23,992 nucleotides of DNA. It comes from an uncultured Collinsella sp. Lineage in GTDB: Bacteria; Actinomycetota; Coriobacteriia; Coriobacteriales; Coriobacteriaceae. The stretch is from the NCBI GenBank assembly GCA_959602875.1, contig CAUGVQ010000023.1, forward strand, positions 1-23,992, read 5' to 3'. The position numbers and the translations under genes are program-made. Positions 9,441 through 16,541 of the stretch are shown piece by piece. The notes under the pieces were generated by a model. It saw only the letters and a list, made by a program, of their open reading frames with translations. It was not told the origin of the DNA and did not search any database. How positions within the stretch are numbered: position 1 is the stretch's first letter; every line of letters begins with the position of its first letter.

Positions 9441-9890
9441 ATGCTCGAAGATCGGTTCAACGAGGTGTACAGCAAGTTCAAACTGCATTTCTACCGTGAG
9501 ACGTTCGCGCGTTTTCAGAATCGCGAGGCGAGCCTCACCACGGTCGAGTCCTTCGCCATGGAGGCCATCTACGCGCTCGGCGCGCCCACGATCCATGAGT
9601 TTGCGGACTTCATGCGCATATCCTCATCGAACGCCGCCTACAAGATCGGCAGCCTCATTCGCAAGGGCTACGTCGAGAAGGTGCAGTCGGAAAGCGACGG
9701 GCGCGAGTATCACCTGCGCCCTACGCAAAAGTATCTGGACTACTACAACGTGAGCGCCTCGTACGTGCACGAGGTGATCGAGCGCATCAAGGAGCGCTTC
9801 TCACCCGAGGAGCTCGACAAGCTCGAGGAGATGCTCACCGTCATGTCCGAGGAGCTCATGCCCGAGGTGACGCCGCAGCACCCCGCTTAA
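9441..9890 (+). CDS. MarR-family transcriptional regulator (possible FabT-like)
   Basis: A 149-residue winged-helix protein of MarR type. Residues about 33-60 form the lead helices, and ISSSNAAYKIGSLIRKGYVE (60-79) gives the recognition helix. SESDGREYHLRPT (83-95) is the wing with the conserved Asp-Gly-Arg. Both ends are helical, which suits dimerisation. It is the last gene of the fatty acid operon, 26 bases after fabZ, so it probably binds an acyl-ACP or acyl-CoA ligand and represses the operon, as FabT does in streptococci. That role is inference from position only. FabT is usually the first gene of its operon, whereas this one is last. The stop overlaps the stop of the convergent ABC transporter gene by four bases. 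Confidence 0.85.
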   Translation: MLEDRFNEVYSKFKLHFYRETFARFQNREASLTTVESFAMEAIYALGAPTIHEFADFMRISSSNAAYKIGSLIRKGYVEKVQSESDGREYHLRPTQKYLDYYNVSASYVHEVIERIKERFSPEELDKLEEMLTVMSEELMPEVTPQHPA

Positions 9891-10651
9891 TCGGCGATGC
9901 GGGAGAGAAATGCCTTGGTACGGGCCTCGCGCGGGCGGTCGATGACCTGCTCGGCGGGGCCTTCTTCTACAATCTGGCCGCCGTCGAGAAAGACGACCCG
10001 GTCGGCCACCTCGCGGGCAAACGACATCTCGTGGGTCACGATGACCATGGTCATGTGCTCGGCGGCAAGGCTCTTGATGACGCGCAACACCTCGGCGGTG
10101 AGCTCGGGGTCGAGGGCGCTCGTGGGCTCGTCAAAGAAGAGGACCTCGGGATGGAGGGCGAGGGCGCGCGCGATGCTCACGCGCTGCTGCTGGCCGCCGG
10201 AAAGCTGGCAGGGCACCTTGTCCTCGCAGCCGGCAAGTCCCATCTTGGCTATGAGCTCGCGCGCCTCGCGCTCCGCCTCGGTGCGGTCGCGCTTCTGCAC
10301 GCGGCGCGGGGCGTCGGCGATGTTTTGCACAACCGTGCGGTGCGGGAAGAGGTTGTAGTTCTGGAACACGAGGCCAAAGCGGCTGCGTGCGGCCTTGAGG
10401 GCATCACCTTTGGCATATACCGTACGGCCCGCCTCGTCGCGCGCCACCGTGAGGTCGCCGAATGCGAGGCTGCCCCCGTCGAGGGTCTCAAGCAGGGTGG
10501 CACAGCGCAACAGTGTTGACTTGCCACCGCCAGAGGGGCCGATGATGGCCACGACCTCGCCCGGGCTCACCTCGAGGGTGACGCCGCGCAGGACTTCGTT
10601 TGTGCCAAACGCCTTGCGGGCGCCGGTAAGCGACATTACGTACTCAGTCAT
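9887..10651 (-). CDS. Polar amino acid ABC transporter, ATP-binding protein
   Basis: This cytoplasmic ATPase drives the importer encoded with it. The 254-residue protein has Walker A GPSGGGKST (38-46), the Q-loop in GLVFQNYNLFPH (93-104), the signature LSGGQQQR (150-157), Walker B LFFDEPTSALDPE with Asp174 and Glu175, and the H-loop in VTHEMS. The sequence follows the GlnQ/HisP type closely. The start ATG at 10651 overlaps the end of the permease gene by eight bases. A second ATG at 10636 (MSLTGARKAFG) is possible. The substrate cannot be named beyond polar amino acids. The 3' end overlaps the MarR-type gene on the other strand, with no terminator visible between them. Confidence 0.95.
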   Translation of the reverse strand: MTEYVMSLTGARKAFGTNEVLRGVTLEVSPGEVVAIIGPSGGGKSTLLRCATLLETLDGGSLAFGDLTVARDEAGRTVYAKGDALKAARSRFGLVFQNYNLFPHRTVVQNIADAPRRVQKRDRTEAEREARELIAKMGLAGCEDKVPCQLSGGQQQRVSIARALALHPEVLFFDEPTSALDPELTAEVLRVIKSLAAEHMTMVIVTHEMSFAREVADRVVFLDGGQIVEEGPAEQVIDRPREARTKAFLSRIAD

Positions 10652-11297
10652 GGTAGTAATCCAGCCTCTTCTCGACCGCGCCGAGCACGATCTCGACGAG
10701 GAAGTTGAACACCCAATAGAACGCGGCGGCGATGGCAAAGGGCACCATGCTCACCTGCGAGGCGACGAGCGCCTTGGCGGTGGAGAACATCTCGGCCACG
10801 CCGATGGAGAAGGCGAGCGAGGTGTCCTTCACGAGCGTGATGATCTCGTTACCCATGGCGGGGAGGATCCGCTTCACCACCTGCGGCAGCACGATGTAGC
10901 AGAAGGTCTGCGCGCGAGTGTAGCCGAGTACCTCGGCCGCTTCGATCTGACCGCGCGGGATCGACTGCAGGCCAGAGCGGTAGATCTCGGCAAAGTAGGC
11001 GGCGTAGTTCACGATGAACGCCACGATAGTCGCCTGCCACTTGGAGTCGGGCGTGAGCTGGATGCCAAAGACGTAGTACGGTGCAAAGTAGATGGCAAAC
11101 ATCTGGAGCATGAGGGGCGTGCCGCGCATGATGGAGATGTAGACGCGCACGATCCAGCGCACGGGCGCGATGCGGTCCATACGCGCAAGCGCCACGGCCA
11201 CGCCGAGCGGCACGGCGCCGAGGAGCGTGAAGAGAAATATCTGGAGGCTCACGAGGAAGCCCTCGGTGAGCATCGTCAGCATGACGGAGAAGGACAT
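10644..11297 (-). CDS. Polar amino acid ABC transporter, permease
   Basis: This inner-membrane permease of the His/Glu/Gln family has 217 residues and about five hydrophobic segments. RGTPLMLQMF near residue 58 and the cytoplasmic EAA loop GQIEAAEVLGYTRAQTF...LPQ, which contacts the ATPase, are diagnostic. I chose the ATG at 11297 because GAAAGG sits seven bases upstream. An upstream in-frame start at 11354 would add 19 residues that would lie in the hairpin region after the binding-protein gene. Only one permease gene is present, so a homodimeric channel is likely. The end overlaps the ATPase start. Confidence 0.94.
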   Translation of the reverse strand: MSFSVMLTMLTEGFLVSLQIFLFTLLGAVPLGVAVALARMDRIAPVRWIVRVYISIMRGTPLMLQMFAIYFAPYYVFGIQLTPDSKWQATIVAFIVNYAAYFAEIYRSGLQSIPRGQIEAAEVLGYTRAQTFCYIVLPQVVKRILPAMGNEIITLVKDTSLAFSIGVAEMFSTAKALVASQVSMVPFAIAAAFYWVFNFLVEIVLGAVEKRLDYYHD

Positions 11298-11338
11298 ACG
11301 CGGCCTTTCGGGTGCATCAAGACGCGGCTTTGCGCTGA

Positions 11339-11369
11339 GCGGCGCCCGTGCCACTTAGGCGGGCGCCGC
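11339..11369 (-). promoter_or_regulatory. Strong hairpin between binding-protein and permease genes
   Basis: GCGGCGCCCG (11339-11348) and CGGGCGCCGC (11360-11369) form a perfect 10-bp stem with an 11-base loop. A further CTTTGC/GCAAAG pair can extend it past a bulge. On the minus-strand transcript no T run follows it. Such intercistronic hairpins after binding-protein genes often stabilise the upstream message or reduce read-through, giving more binding protein than permease. That role is inferred here. Confidence 0.6.
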
Positions 11370-11404
11370 AAAGAATGAGTGTATCGTGCGCGGTGGGGGA
11401 GGGT

Positions 11405-12283
11405 CTACTCGAGGACCCAGTTCTCAAAGGAGAGGCCGTACTCGGCGTACTTGTCGCAGAGCTCCTGCACCGTGCCGTCCTCAACGAGCGCGCGCAGCGC
11501 CTCGTTGACGGTCGCCGCGGTGGCGTCGTCGCCCTTCTTGAAGCCGACGGCGTAGTGCTCCTCAGAAAGCATCTCGGGCAGCTGGGTGTAGGCGCCGGCG
11601 TTCGCCGCCATCTGGTACTCGGCGATGGAGAGGTCGCACGCCACCGCGTCGACCGCACCGCTCTCGAGCTGCATGAATGCGGTGTTGTACTCGCCGATGG
11701 TCTCGAGCGAGGCAAAGGTTGCGGCAAGGCTCGCCTGGTCGCCCTCGAGCACGTCGAGCGCGGCGGAGTCAACCTGGGTGATGACGGTCTTGCCGGCAAG
11801 GTCGTCAAGGCTCGCGATGCCACTGTCGGCGCGCACGACCACGACCTGGCCGTTTAGCATGTAGGGCTCGGAGAACGTGTAGTCGTCCTCGCGTCCCTCC
11901 ATCGTGAAGCCGTTCCAGATGCAGTTGATGGCGCCAGAGCCCAAGAGGGCGTCCTTGGCATCCCAGTCGATGGCCTCAAGTTGGACGTCCCAGCCCTCGC
12001 GGTCGGCAACGGCCTGGGCGAGGTCGAGGTCAAAACCGGTATACTCGCCGTCGTCGCCCACAAAGCCGTAGGGCGGATAGGACTGGTCAAAGCCAACAAT
12101 CAACGTACCGGTGGCAACGGCGCTCGTGTCGTCGCCAGAGGCCGGCGCGGACCCGGCGCCGGCAGAGCCCGCGGCTGTGCCGCCCGCCGAGCAGCCGGCG
12201 AGGAAGGCGACGGACCCCAGGGCGGCGGCGCCGAGGCCGAGGAACGCGCGACGGTTGAGGGAGAGAGTGGAGATGGTCTTCAT
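11405..12283 (-). CDS. Amino acid ABC transporter substrate-binding lipoprotein
   Basis: The protein captures the amino acid outside the membrane and delivers it to the permease. It has 292 residues. The N-terminus carries a twin arginine (Arg11-Arg12 in NRRAFLGLG) and a lipobox LAGC with Cys31, so it is a lipoprotein possibly exported by the Tat route. A Gly/Ala/Ser linker follows to about residue 53. The mature domain starts GTLIVGFDQSYPPYGFVG and has GFDLDLAQAVA and TMEGREDDYTFSEPYM, typical of the polar amino acid family (SBP_bac_3). A GGAAGGAT ribosome site precedes the ATG. The promoter region upstream carries two operator-like palindromes. The exact substrate is unknown. Confidence 0.94.
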   Translation of the reverse strand: MKTISTLSLNRRAFLGLGAAALGSVAFLAGCSAGGTAAGSAGAGSAPASGDDTSAVATGTLIVGFDQSYPPYGFVGDDGEYTGFDLDLAQAVADREGWDVQLEAIDWDAKDALLGSGAINCIWNGFTMEGREDDYTFSEPYMLNGQVVVVRADSGIASLDDLAGKTVITQVDSAALDVLEGDQASLAATFASLETIGEYNTAFMQLESGAVDAVACDLSIAEYQMAANAGAYTQLPEMLSEEHYAVGFKKGDDATAATVNEALRALVEDGTVQELCDKYAEYGLSFENWVLE

Positions 12284-12303
12284 GAGCTATCCTTCCAGAA
12301 AGT

Positions 12304-12363
12304 ACTTTACTAAACTAAAGTGAATTACGAAACGACAGCAGCATACTCTTTACCAAACTAAAG
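12304..12363. promoter_or_regulatory. Two operator-like palindromes (CTTTA-N6-TAAAG)
   Basis: Copy 1 is ACTTTACTAAACTAAAGT (12304-12321), an 18-base palindrome with a six-base centre. Copy 2 is CTTTACCAAACTAAAG (12348-12363). As direct repeats, TTTACYAAACTAAAGTG matches at 16 of 17 positions with a 43-base period, close to four helical turns. Copy 2 lies between -35 and -10 of the transporter promoter. Copy 1 lies between the -10 box and the start codon. This layout suggests a repressor acting as a pair of dimers. The regulator is not identified. Confidence 0.65.
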
Positions 12364-12368
12364 TGCAA
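12340..12368 (-). promoter_or_regulatory. Promoter of the amino acid transporter operon
   Basis: Read on the minus strand, TTGCAC (12368-12363) and TATGCT (12345-12340) are separated by exactly 17 bases, a good sigma-70-type layout. The binding-protein ATG is about 57 bases downstream of the -10 box. A palindrome lies inside the spacer. Confidence 0.65.
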
Positions 12369-12461
12369 TACCTGTCTATCGGTTGTTAACAGGGAGGCGC
12401 GCATTCGCCGCGGGGTTCTCCCTCGCCCGGAAGCAGCCATTTGTGGGCGAAGTGTGTGTGC

Positions 12462-12510
12462 ATATCCGCTACAATAATGCGGATATTGGCTCGAGCGTAG
12501 AGGCGCTCGA
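12462..12510 (+). promoter_or_regulatory. Palindrome and leader hairpin before the hydrogenase operon
   Basis: ATATCCGC (12462-12469) and GCGGATAT (12479-12486) are perfect inverted repeats around TACAATAAT, and TACAAT (12470-12475) is a plausible -10 box. No good -35 box sits 16-18 bases upstream, which suggests an activator or a non-standard sigma factor. Just downstream, TCGAGCG (12491-12497) and CGCTCGA (12504-12510) form a perfect 7-bp hairpin in the probable 5' leader. The ribosome site GAGGGG follows, about seven bases before the ATG at 12536. Confidence 0.45.
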
Positions 12511-12535
12511 ATCTCAGGTCAAGAGGGGAAAAGCT

Positions 12536-15400
12536 ATGGGTCTCATCGCATTTCTCGTCGCCGCACCTCTGGTGGCCGCGGTTGCTCTCATGCTCTTTAG
12601 GAGCGAGAGCCAGCGCGCTGTCATCACCATCGCGGCTGCGGGCATCACGGGCGTTGCGTCCGCGATCTTCGCATTCCAGCACCTGCTCGGCGGTTACACC
12701 GTGTACGAGCTCCCGCAGGAGACGAGCTTCATCATCACGCTTGTGATGACGGCGGTCGACATCGTGCTCTGCGCGGTGATCCTCTGGTTCTCGATCCGCT
12801 ACAAGAACAAGCTCGCGCTTGTTATCGGCCTCGTGCAGACGGTCGGCGTCATCTACTTCGCCAACCTCACGCTCCCGCACGGCGCCGAGCACATGCTCAC
12901 CACGCCCATCTACTTTGACCAGCTTTCGGTCATCATGGTGCTTATCGTCGGCCTTGTCGGCAGCGCCATCTGCGTGTATGCGCTGGGCTACATGAAGGAC
13001 TTCCAGCATCATGAGCCGGCAGGCGCCCCTGATCGCCGCCACTTCTTCGCGGCCCTTATGTTCCTGTTCCTGTCCGCGATGTTTGTCATCGTCCTCTCCG
13101 ATAATCTCGAGTGGATGTTCACGGGCTGGGAGATCACCACGGTGTGCTCCTTCCTCATGATCGGCTACACCCGCACGCCCGAGGCCATCAAGAACTCTTT
13201 CCGTCAGATCATCCTGAACATGATCGGCGGCATCGCGTTCCTCGTGGCGCTCCTCATCATCCAGATCTGGGGCCTGCCGCTGTCGCTCGCCTCGCTCGCC
13301 ACGGTCGCGAACTCCTACCTCTCGCCGACCCTCGTGCTGCCCATCATGCTGCTCTCCATCGCCGGCCTCACCAAGGCTGCGCAGATGCCGTTCCACAGCT
13401 GGCTGCTCGGCGCTATGGTCGCGCCCACGCCCACCTCGGCTCTGCTCCACTCCTCCACGATGGTCAAGGCGGGCGTCTTCCTGCTCGTGAAGCTCGCGCC
13501 GCTGTACCTCGTCTACCCGGCCGCGTCCGCCATGGTCGTCTCCATCGGCGGCGTCACCTTCGCGCTCTGCTCGTTCATGGCTATCACCCAGAGCAACGCC
13601 AAGCGCGTGCTCGCCTACTCCACGATCGCCAACCTCGGCCTCATCTCCGCCTGCGCGGGCGTGGGCACCGCCGAGGCGGTCTGGGCTGCCATCTTCCTCA
13701 TCATCTTCCACACCGTGTCCAAGTCCGTCTTGTTCCTGTGCGTCGGTACGGTCGAGCACCGCATCGGCAGCCGTAACATCGAGGACATGGACGGTCTCTT
13801 CAGCCGCCTGCCGCGCCTCACGCGCTTCATGATGCTCGGCATCATGGGCATGTTCGTGGCGCCCTTCGGCATGCTCATCTCCAAGTGGGCGACGCTCGTC
13901 TCCTTCGCCGAGACCGGCAACATCCTGTTCCTGATCCTGCTCGCCTTCGGCTCCGCTGCGACCTTCTTCTTCTGGGCCAAGTGGCTCGGCAAGCTCGCCG
14001 GCGTGGCGCAGAAGGCCGAGAACGTCGAGGGTGGCGTGCACAAGAGCGAGTGGGCCGCCATCGGCTTCATCTCCGTGCTGCTGCTCGCCTGCTGCGTGCT
14101 GCTCCCGGTTATCTCCCAGGTCGTTGTCGGCCCGTACCTCGAGGGCGTGTACCGGGTGGTGCCGCAGCTCATCGGCGTCGACAACCTGCTCATCATGGCC
14201 GCTATCGTGGTCTTCATCGCCATCGTGCTTCTGACCCCGTGGGGCCGCGCCACCGACAAGCGCCGCGTTTCGGTCTACCTCGGCGGCACCTGCACCGACC
14301 CCGACGGTCGCCAGTACCACGGTTCCATGGGCCGCACCATGACCTCGTCCAAGCGCAACTGGTACATGGCTGATGTCTTCCCGGAGTCCCGCCTGACCCC
14401 GCTCGGCATCATCCTCTGCACGAGCATCATCATCATGGCGTTCGCCGCGTGCTTCATTCTCTCCGTGCCCTTCCTCGTGGGCGGCTCGTTCTTTGTGGAG
14501 CGCACGGTGCTGCTCGTCGGCCCCAACCTCATCGGCATCCTCATCGGCGTCGTGGTCTTTGCCGTCGTCGCCCCCATCCTGGGCTGCCTGCTCGATGGTT
14601 GTGACCGCAAGATCTCCGCTCACATGCAGGGCCGCGTGGGTCCGCGCATCCTCCAGCCCTACTACGATGTGCGCAAGCTCCTCGGTAAGGAGGACGCGAG
14701 CGTGAACGCGGTCGACGAGGCCTACGTCACCTGCGCACTCATCTTCGCTATCCTCGCGGGCGGCATGTTCATCTCCGGCTCGAACCTGCTGCTGTGTGTC
14801 TTCCTCGTAACGCTCGCCACGCTCTTCATGGTCATCGCCGCCTACTCGGCGCGCAGCCCCTACGCCGATACCGGTGCCGACCGCGAGTGCCTGCAGGTTA
14901 TGTCCTACGAGCCGATGCTCATGATCATGACCGTGGGCTTCTTTACCGCAACGCAGTCCTTCGATGTGGCGCGCCTCTTCCAGATCGAGTCGCCCATCAT
15001 CATCCCGCTGCTCCCGATCTTCCTCGGCTTGATGTTCATCTTGACCATCAAGCTCCGCAAGTCGCCGTTTGACCTCTCCTACAGCCACCATGCGCATCAG
15101 GAGATCGTCAAGGGCGTCACCACCGAGATGACCGGCCGCACGCTTGCCAAGGTCGAGATCATGCACTGGTGCGAGAGCGTGCTCTTCCTTATGTGGGTCG
15201 GCATGTTCTTTGTCTGGGACAACCCCATCTCGATCGTGATCGCCATTGTGGCGGCGCTCGCAGCGTGGTTCTTCGAGGTCTTCATCGACAACAACTTCGC
15301 GCGTATGAAGTGGCAGAACTGCCTCTCCGGCGCGTGGCTCGTGGCGCTCGTGGTGGGCGTCGTGAACCTGTTCTACGTCCTCATCACCCCGTTCATCTAA
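12536..15400 (+). CDS. echAB: Ech-type hydrogenase membrane subunit, EchA-EchB fusion
   Basis: One uninterrupted 954-residue protein joins the two membrane subunits of an energy-converting hydrogenase. Residues 1 to about 648 are an EchA/NuoL/Mrp-type ion-translocating antiporter module. It has Glu199 in FTGWEITTV, Lys280 in LTKAAQMPFHSWLLGAM, TPTSALLHSSTMVKAG (298-313) and Lys396 in HTVSKSVLF. Its C-terminal part (YLGG...SSKRNWYMADVFPESRL) is typical of EchA. Residues about 655-954 are an EchB/NuoH/HycD module, with HMQGRVGPRILQPYYDVRK near 696-714 and the SPFDLS...HQEIVKG loop that faces the hydrogenase arm. EchA and EchB are normally separate genes of about 640 and 295 codons. No stop, frameshift or internal ribosome site is visible at the join. 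The start at 12536 was chosen for GAGGGGAAA upstream. Confidence 0.93.
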   Translation: MGLIAFLVAAPLVAAVALMLFRSESQRAVITIAAAGITGVASAIFAFQHLLGGYTVYELPQETSFIITLVMTAVDIVLCAVILWFSIRYKNKLALVIGLVQTVGVIYFANLTLPHGAEHMLTTPIYFDQLSVIMVLIVGLVGSAICVYALGYMKDFQHHEPAGAPDRRHFFAALMFLFLSAMFVIVLSDNLEWMFTGWEITTVCSFLMIGYTRTPEAIKNSFRQIILNMIGGIAFLVALLIIQIWGLPLSLASLATVANSYLSPTLVLPIMLLSIAGLTKAAQMPFHSWLLGAMVAPTPTSALLHSSTMVKAGVFLLVKLAPLYLVYPAASAMVVSIGGVTFALCSFMAITQSNAKRVLAYSTIANLGLISACAGVGTAEAVWAAIFLIIFHTVSKSVLFLCVGTVEHRIGSRNIEDMDGLFSRLPRLTRFMMLGIMGMFVAPFGMLISKWATLVSFAETGNILFLILLAFGSAATFFFWAKWLGKLAGVAQKAENVEGGVHKSEWAAIGFISVLLLACCVLLPVISQVVVGPYLEGVYRVVPQLIGVDNLLIMAAIVVFIAIVLLTPWGRATDKRRVSVYLGGTCTDPDGRQYHGSMGRTMTSSKRNWYMADVFPESRLTPLGIILCTSIIIMAFAACFILSVPFLVGGSFFVERTVLLVGPNLIGILIGVVVFAVVAPILGCLLDGCDRKISAHMQGRVGPRILQPYYDVRKLLGKEDASVNAVDEAYVTCALIFAILAGGMFISGSNLLLCVFLVTLATLFMVIAAYSARSPYADTGADRECLQVMSYEPMLMIMTVGFFTATQSFDVARLFQIESPIIIPLLPIFLGLMFILTIKLRKSPFDLSYSHHAHQEIVKGVTTEMTGRTLAKVEIMHWCESVLFLMWVGMFFVWDNPISIVIAIVAALAAWFFEVFIDNNFARMKWQNCLSGAWLVALVVGVVNLFYVLITPFI

Positions 15401-15412
15401 GGGAGCGCAGCT

Positions 15413-15856
15413 ATGAGCTATTCATCTAAGTCACCGTGGCTCATCCATTACGATGGGTCGAGCTGCAACGGATGCGACATCGAGGTGCTCGACTCGATGA
15501 TGCCGCTCTACGACGTGGAGCGCTTTGGCATCATCAACACGGGTAACCCCAAGCATGCCGACATCTTCCTCATCACGGGCGCCATCAACCATCAGAACGT
15601 CAACGTGGTGAAGCACATCTACGAGCAGATGCTCGAGCCCAAGGTCGTTGTGGCCTGCGGCATCTGCGCCTGCACGGGCGGCGTCTTTAAGGAGGCCTAC
15701 AACGTCATCGGTGGCGCCGACAAGGCGATTCCTGTCGACGTGTACGCCCCCGGCTGCGCCGTGCGTCCCGAGACCATCATCGACGCGGTGCTCAAGGCCG
15801 TGAAGATCCTCGACGAGAAGGCCGCCAAGATGGGCGCCTCCGAGAAGAACCGTTAA
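15413..15856 (+). CDS. echC: Ech-type hydrogenase small subunit (NuoB-like)
   Basis: This is the electron-transfer subunit that carries the proximal [4Fe-4S] cluster next to the NiFe site. The 147-residue NuoB-like protein has cluster ligands Cys18 and Cys21 (SSCNGCDIEVLD), Cys85 in ACGICACTGG and Cys115 in YAPGCAVRPE. It lacks the extra C-terminal cluster domain of classical uptake hydrogenase small subunits, as expected for group 4 enzymes. It follows the membrane subunit by 12 bases, with GGGAG as ribosome site, and precedes the NuoC-like subunit by 11 bases. The length is close to that of other EchC proteins. Confidence 0.95.
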   Translation: MSYSSKSPWLIHYDGSSCNGCDIEVLDSMMPLYDVERFGIINTGNPKHADIFLITGAINHQNVNVVKHIYEQMLEPKVVVACGICACTGGVFKEAYNVIGGADKAIPVDVYAPGCAVRPETIIDAVLKAVKILDEKAAKMGASEKNR

Positions 15857-15867
15857 GGAGGGCGCGG

Positions 15868-16539
15868 ATGTATACCACCGAGTTCGTTGACGTCCCGCTG
15901 GGCGAGCTGCTCTACCGCGTGCAGACGCTCAAGCACCAGGGCTTCCGCTTTGTTCAGATGTGCGCCGAGACCACCGAGGCCGGCATCGACCTGCTGTACA
16001 CGTTCTACGACGAGACGGTCGACAACGCCTACAACCTCTGCGTCTACGGTATCGACGAAAAGAGCGAGGTTCCCTCGATCCAGGAGCTCTACTTCGCCGC
16101 GTTTAGCTACGAGAACGAGACGCACGACCTGTTTGGCGTGCACTTCACCAACATGAAGCTTGACTTTGGCGGCAACTTCTTCAACGTCGCCGAAGAGGCT
16201 CCTATGACGATCATCACGCCCGAGATGAAGGCCGAGCGCGACAAGCTCGCCAAGCAGCGCGCCGCCGCTGCCGCCAAGGCCCGCAAGGCCGCGGAGGAGA
16301 AGCAGGCCGCCGAGGCCGACGCCGCTGCCGACGCCAAGGTCGCTGCCGTCGAGGCCGGCAAGAGCGCTGGTGCCGTTGCGGACAAGGCCGACCCGGCTGC
16401 CGCTGCCACCGACGCTGCCGCCAAGGAGGCCGAGCGCGCCGCCAAGATGGAGGCGAAGCTCGCCGCCATGGACCCCGAGAAAGCCGCTAAGGTTCGCGCC
16501 GCGCTTGCTGCCAAGGCCGCGCAAAAGGATGGTGAGTAA
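15868..16539 (+). CDS. echD: Ech-type hydrogenase NuoC-like subunit with Ala/Lys-rich tail
   Basis: EchD is the NuoC-like subunit that packs against the large subunit. Residues 1 to about 115 are the family core, including the ENETHDLFGVHF motif (82-93), the counterpart of the WDLFG block of NuoC. From about 118 to 223 the protein continues as an Ala/Lys/Glu-rich helical tail that has no counterpart in ordinary EchD, roughly doubling the length. The last part (AER...AAMDPEKAAKVRAAL, about 188-213) is nearly identical to the end of the EchF homologue two genes downstream. AAGGAGG at the echC stop is the ribosome site. The tail may be a docking or assembly element. That is inference. Confidence 0.9.
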   Translation: MYTTEFVDVPLGELLYRVQTLKHQGFRFVQMCAETTEAGIDLLYTFYDETVDNAYNLCVYGIDEKSEVPSIQELYFAAFSYENETHDLFGVHFTNMKLDFGGNFFNVAEEAPMTIITPEMKAERDKLAKQRAAAAAKARKAAEEKQAAEADAAADAKVAAVEAGKSAGAVADKADPAAAATDAAAKEAERAAKMEAKLAAMDPEKAAKVRAALAAKAAQKDGE

Positions 16540-16541
16540 GC

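Noticed and set aside
12383..12535. N-terminal extension of the hydrogenase membrane protein
   Set aside because: The frame is open upstream, but this stretch contains the palindrome, the probable promoter and the leader hairpin. The ribosome site and the first membrane helix support the start at 12536.
12386..15166. A 926-codon open frame on the minus strand opposite the hydrogenase membrane gene
   Set aside because: It is rich in His, Asp, Glu, Arg and Gly without any domain pattern. The plus-strand gene has clear family motifs. Long antisense frames are expected in GC-rich genes.
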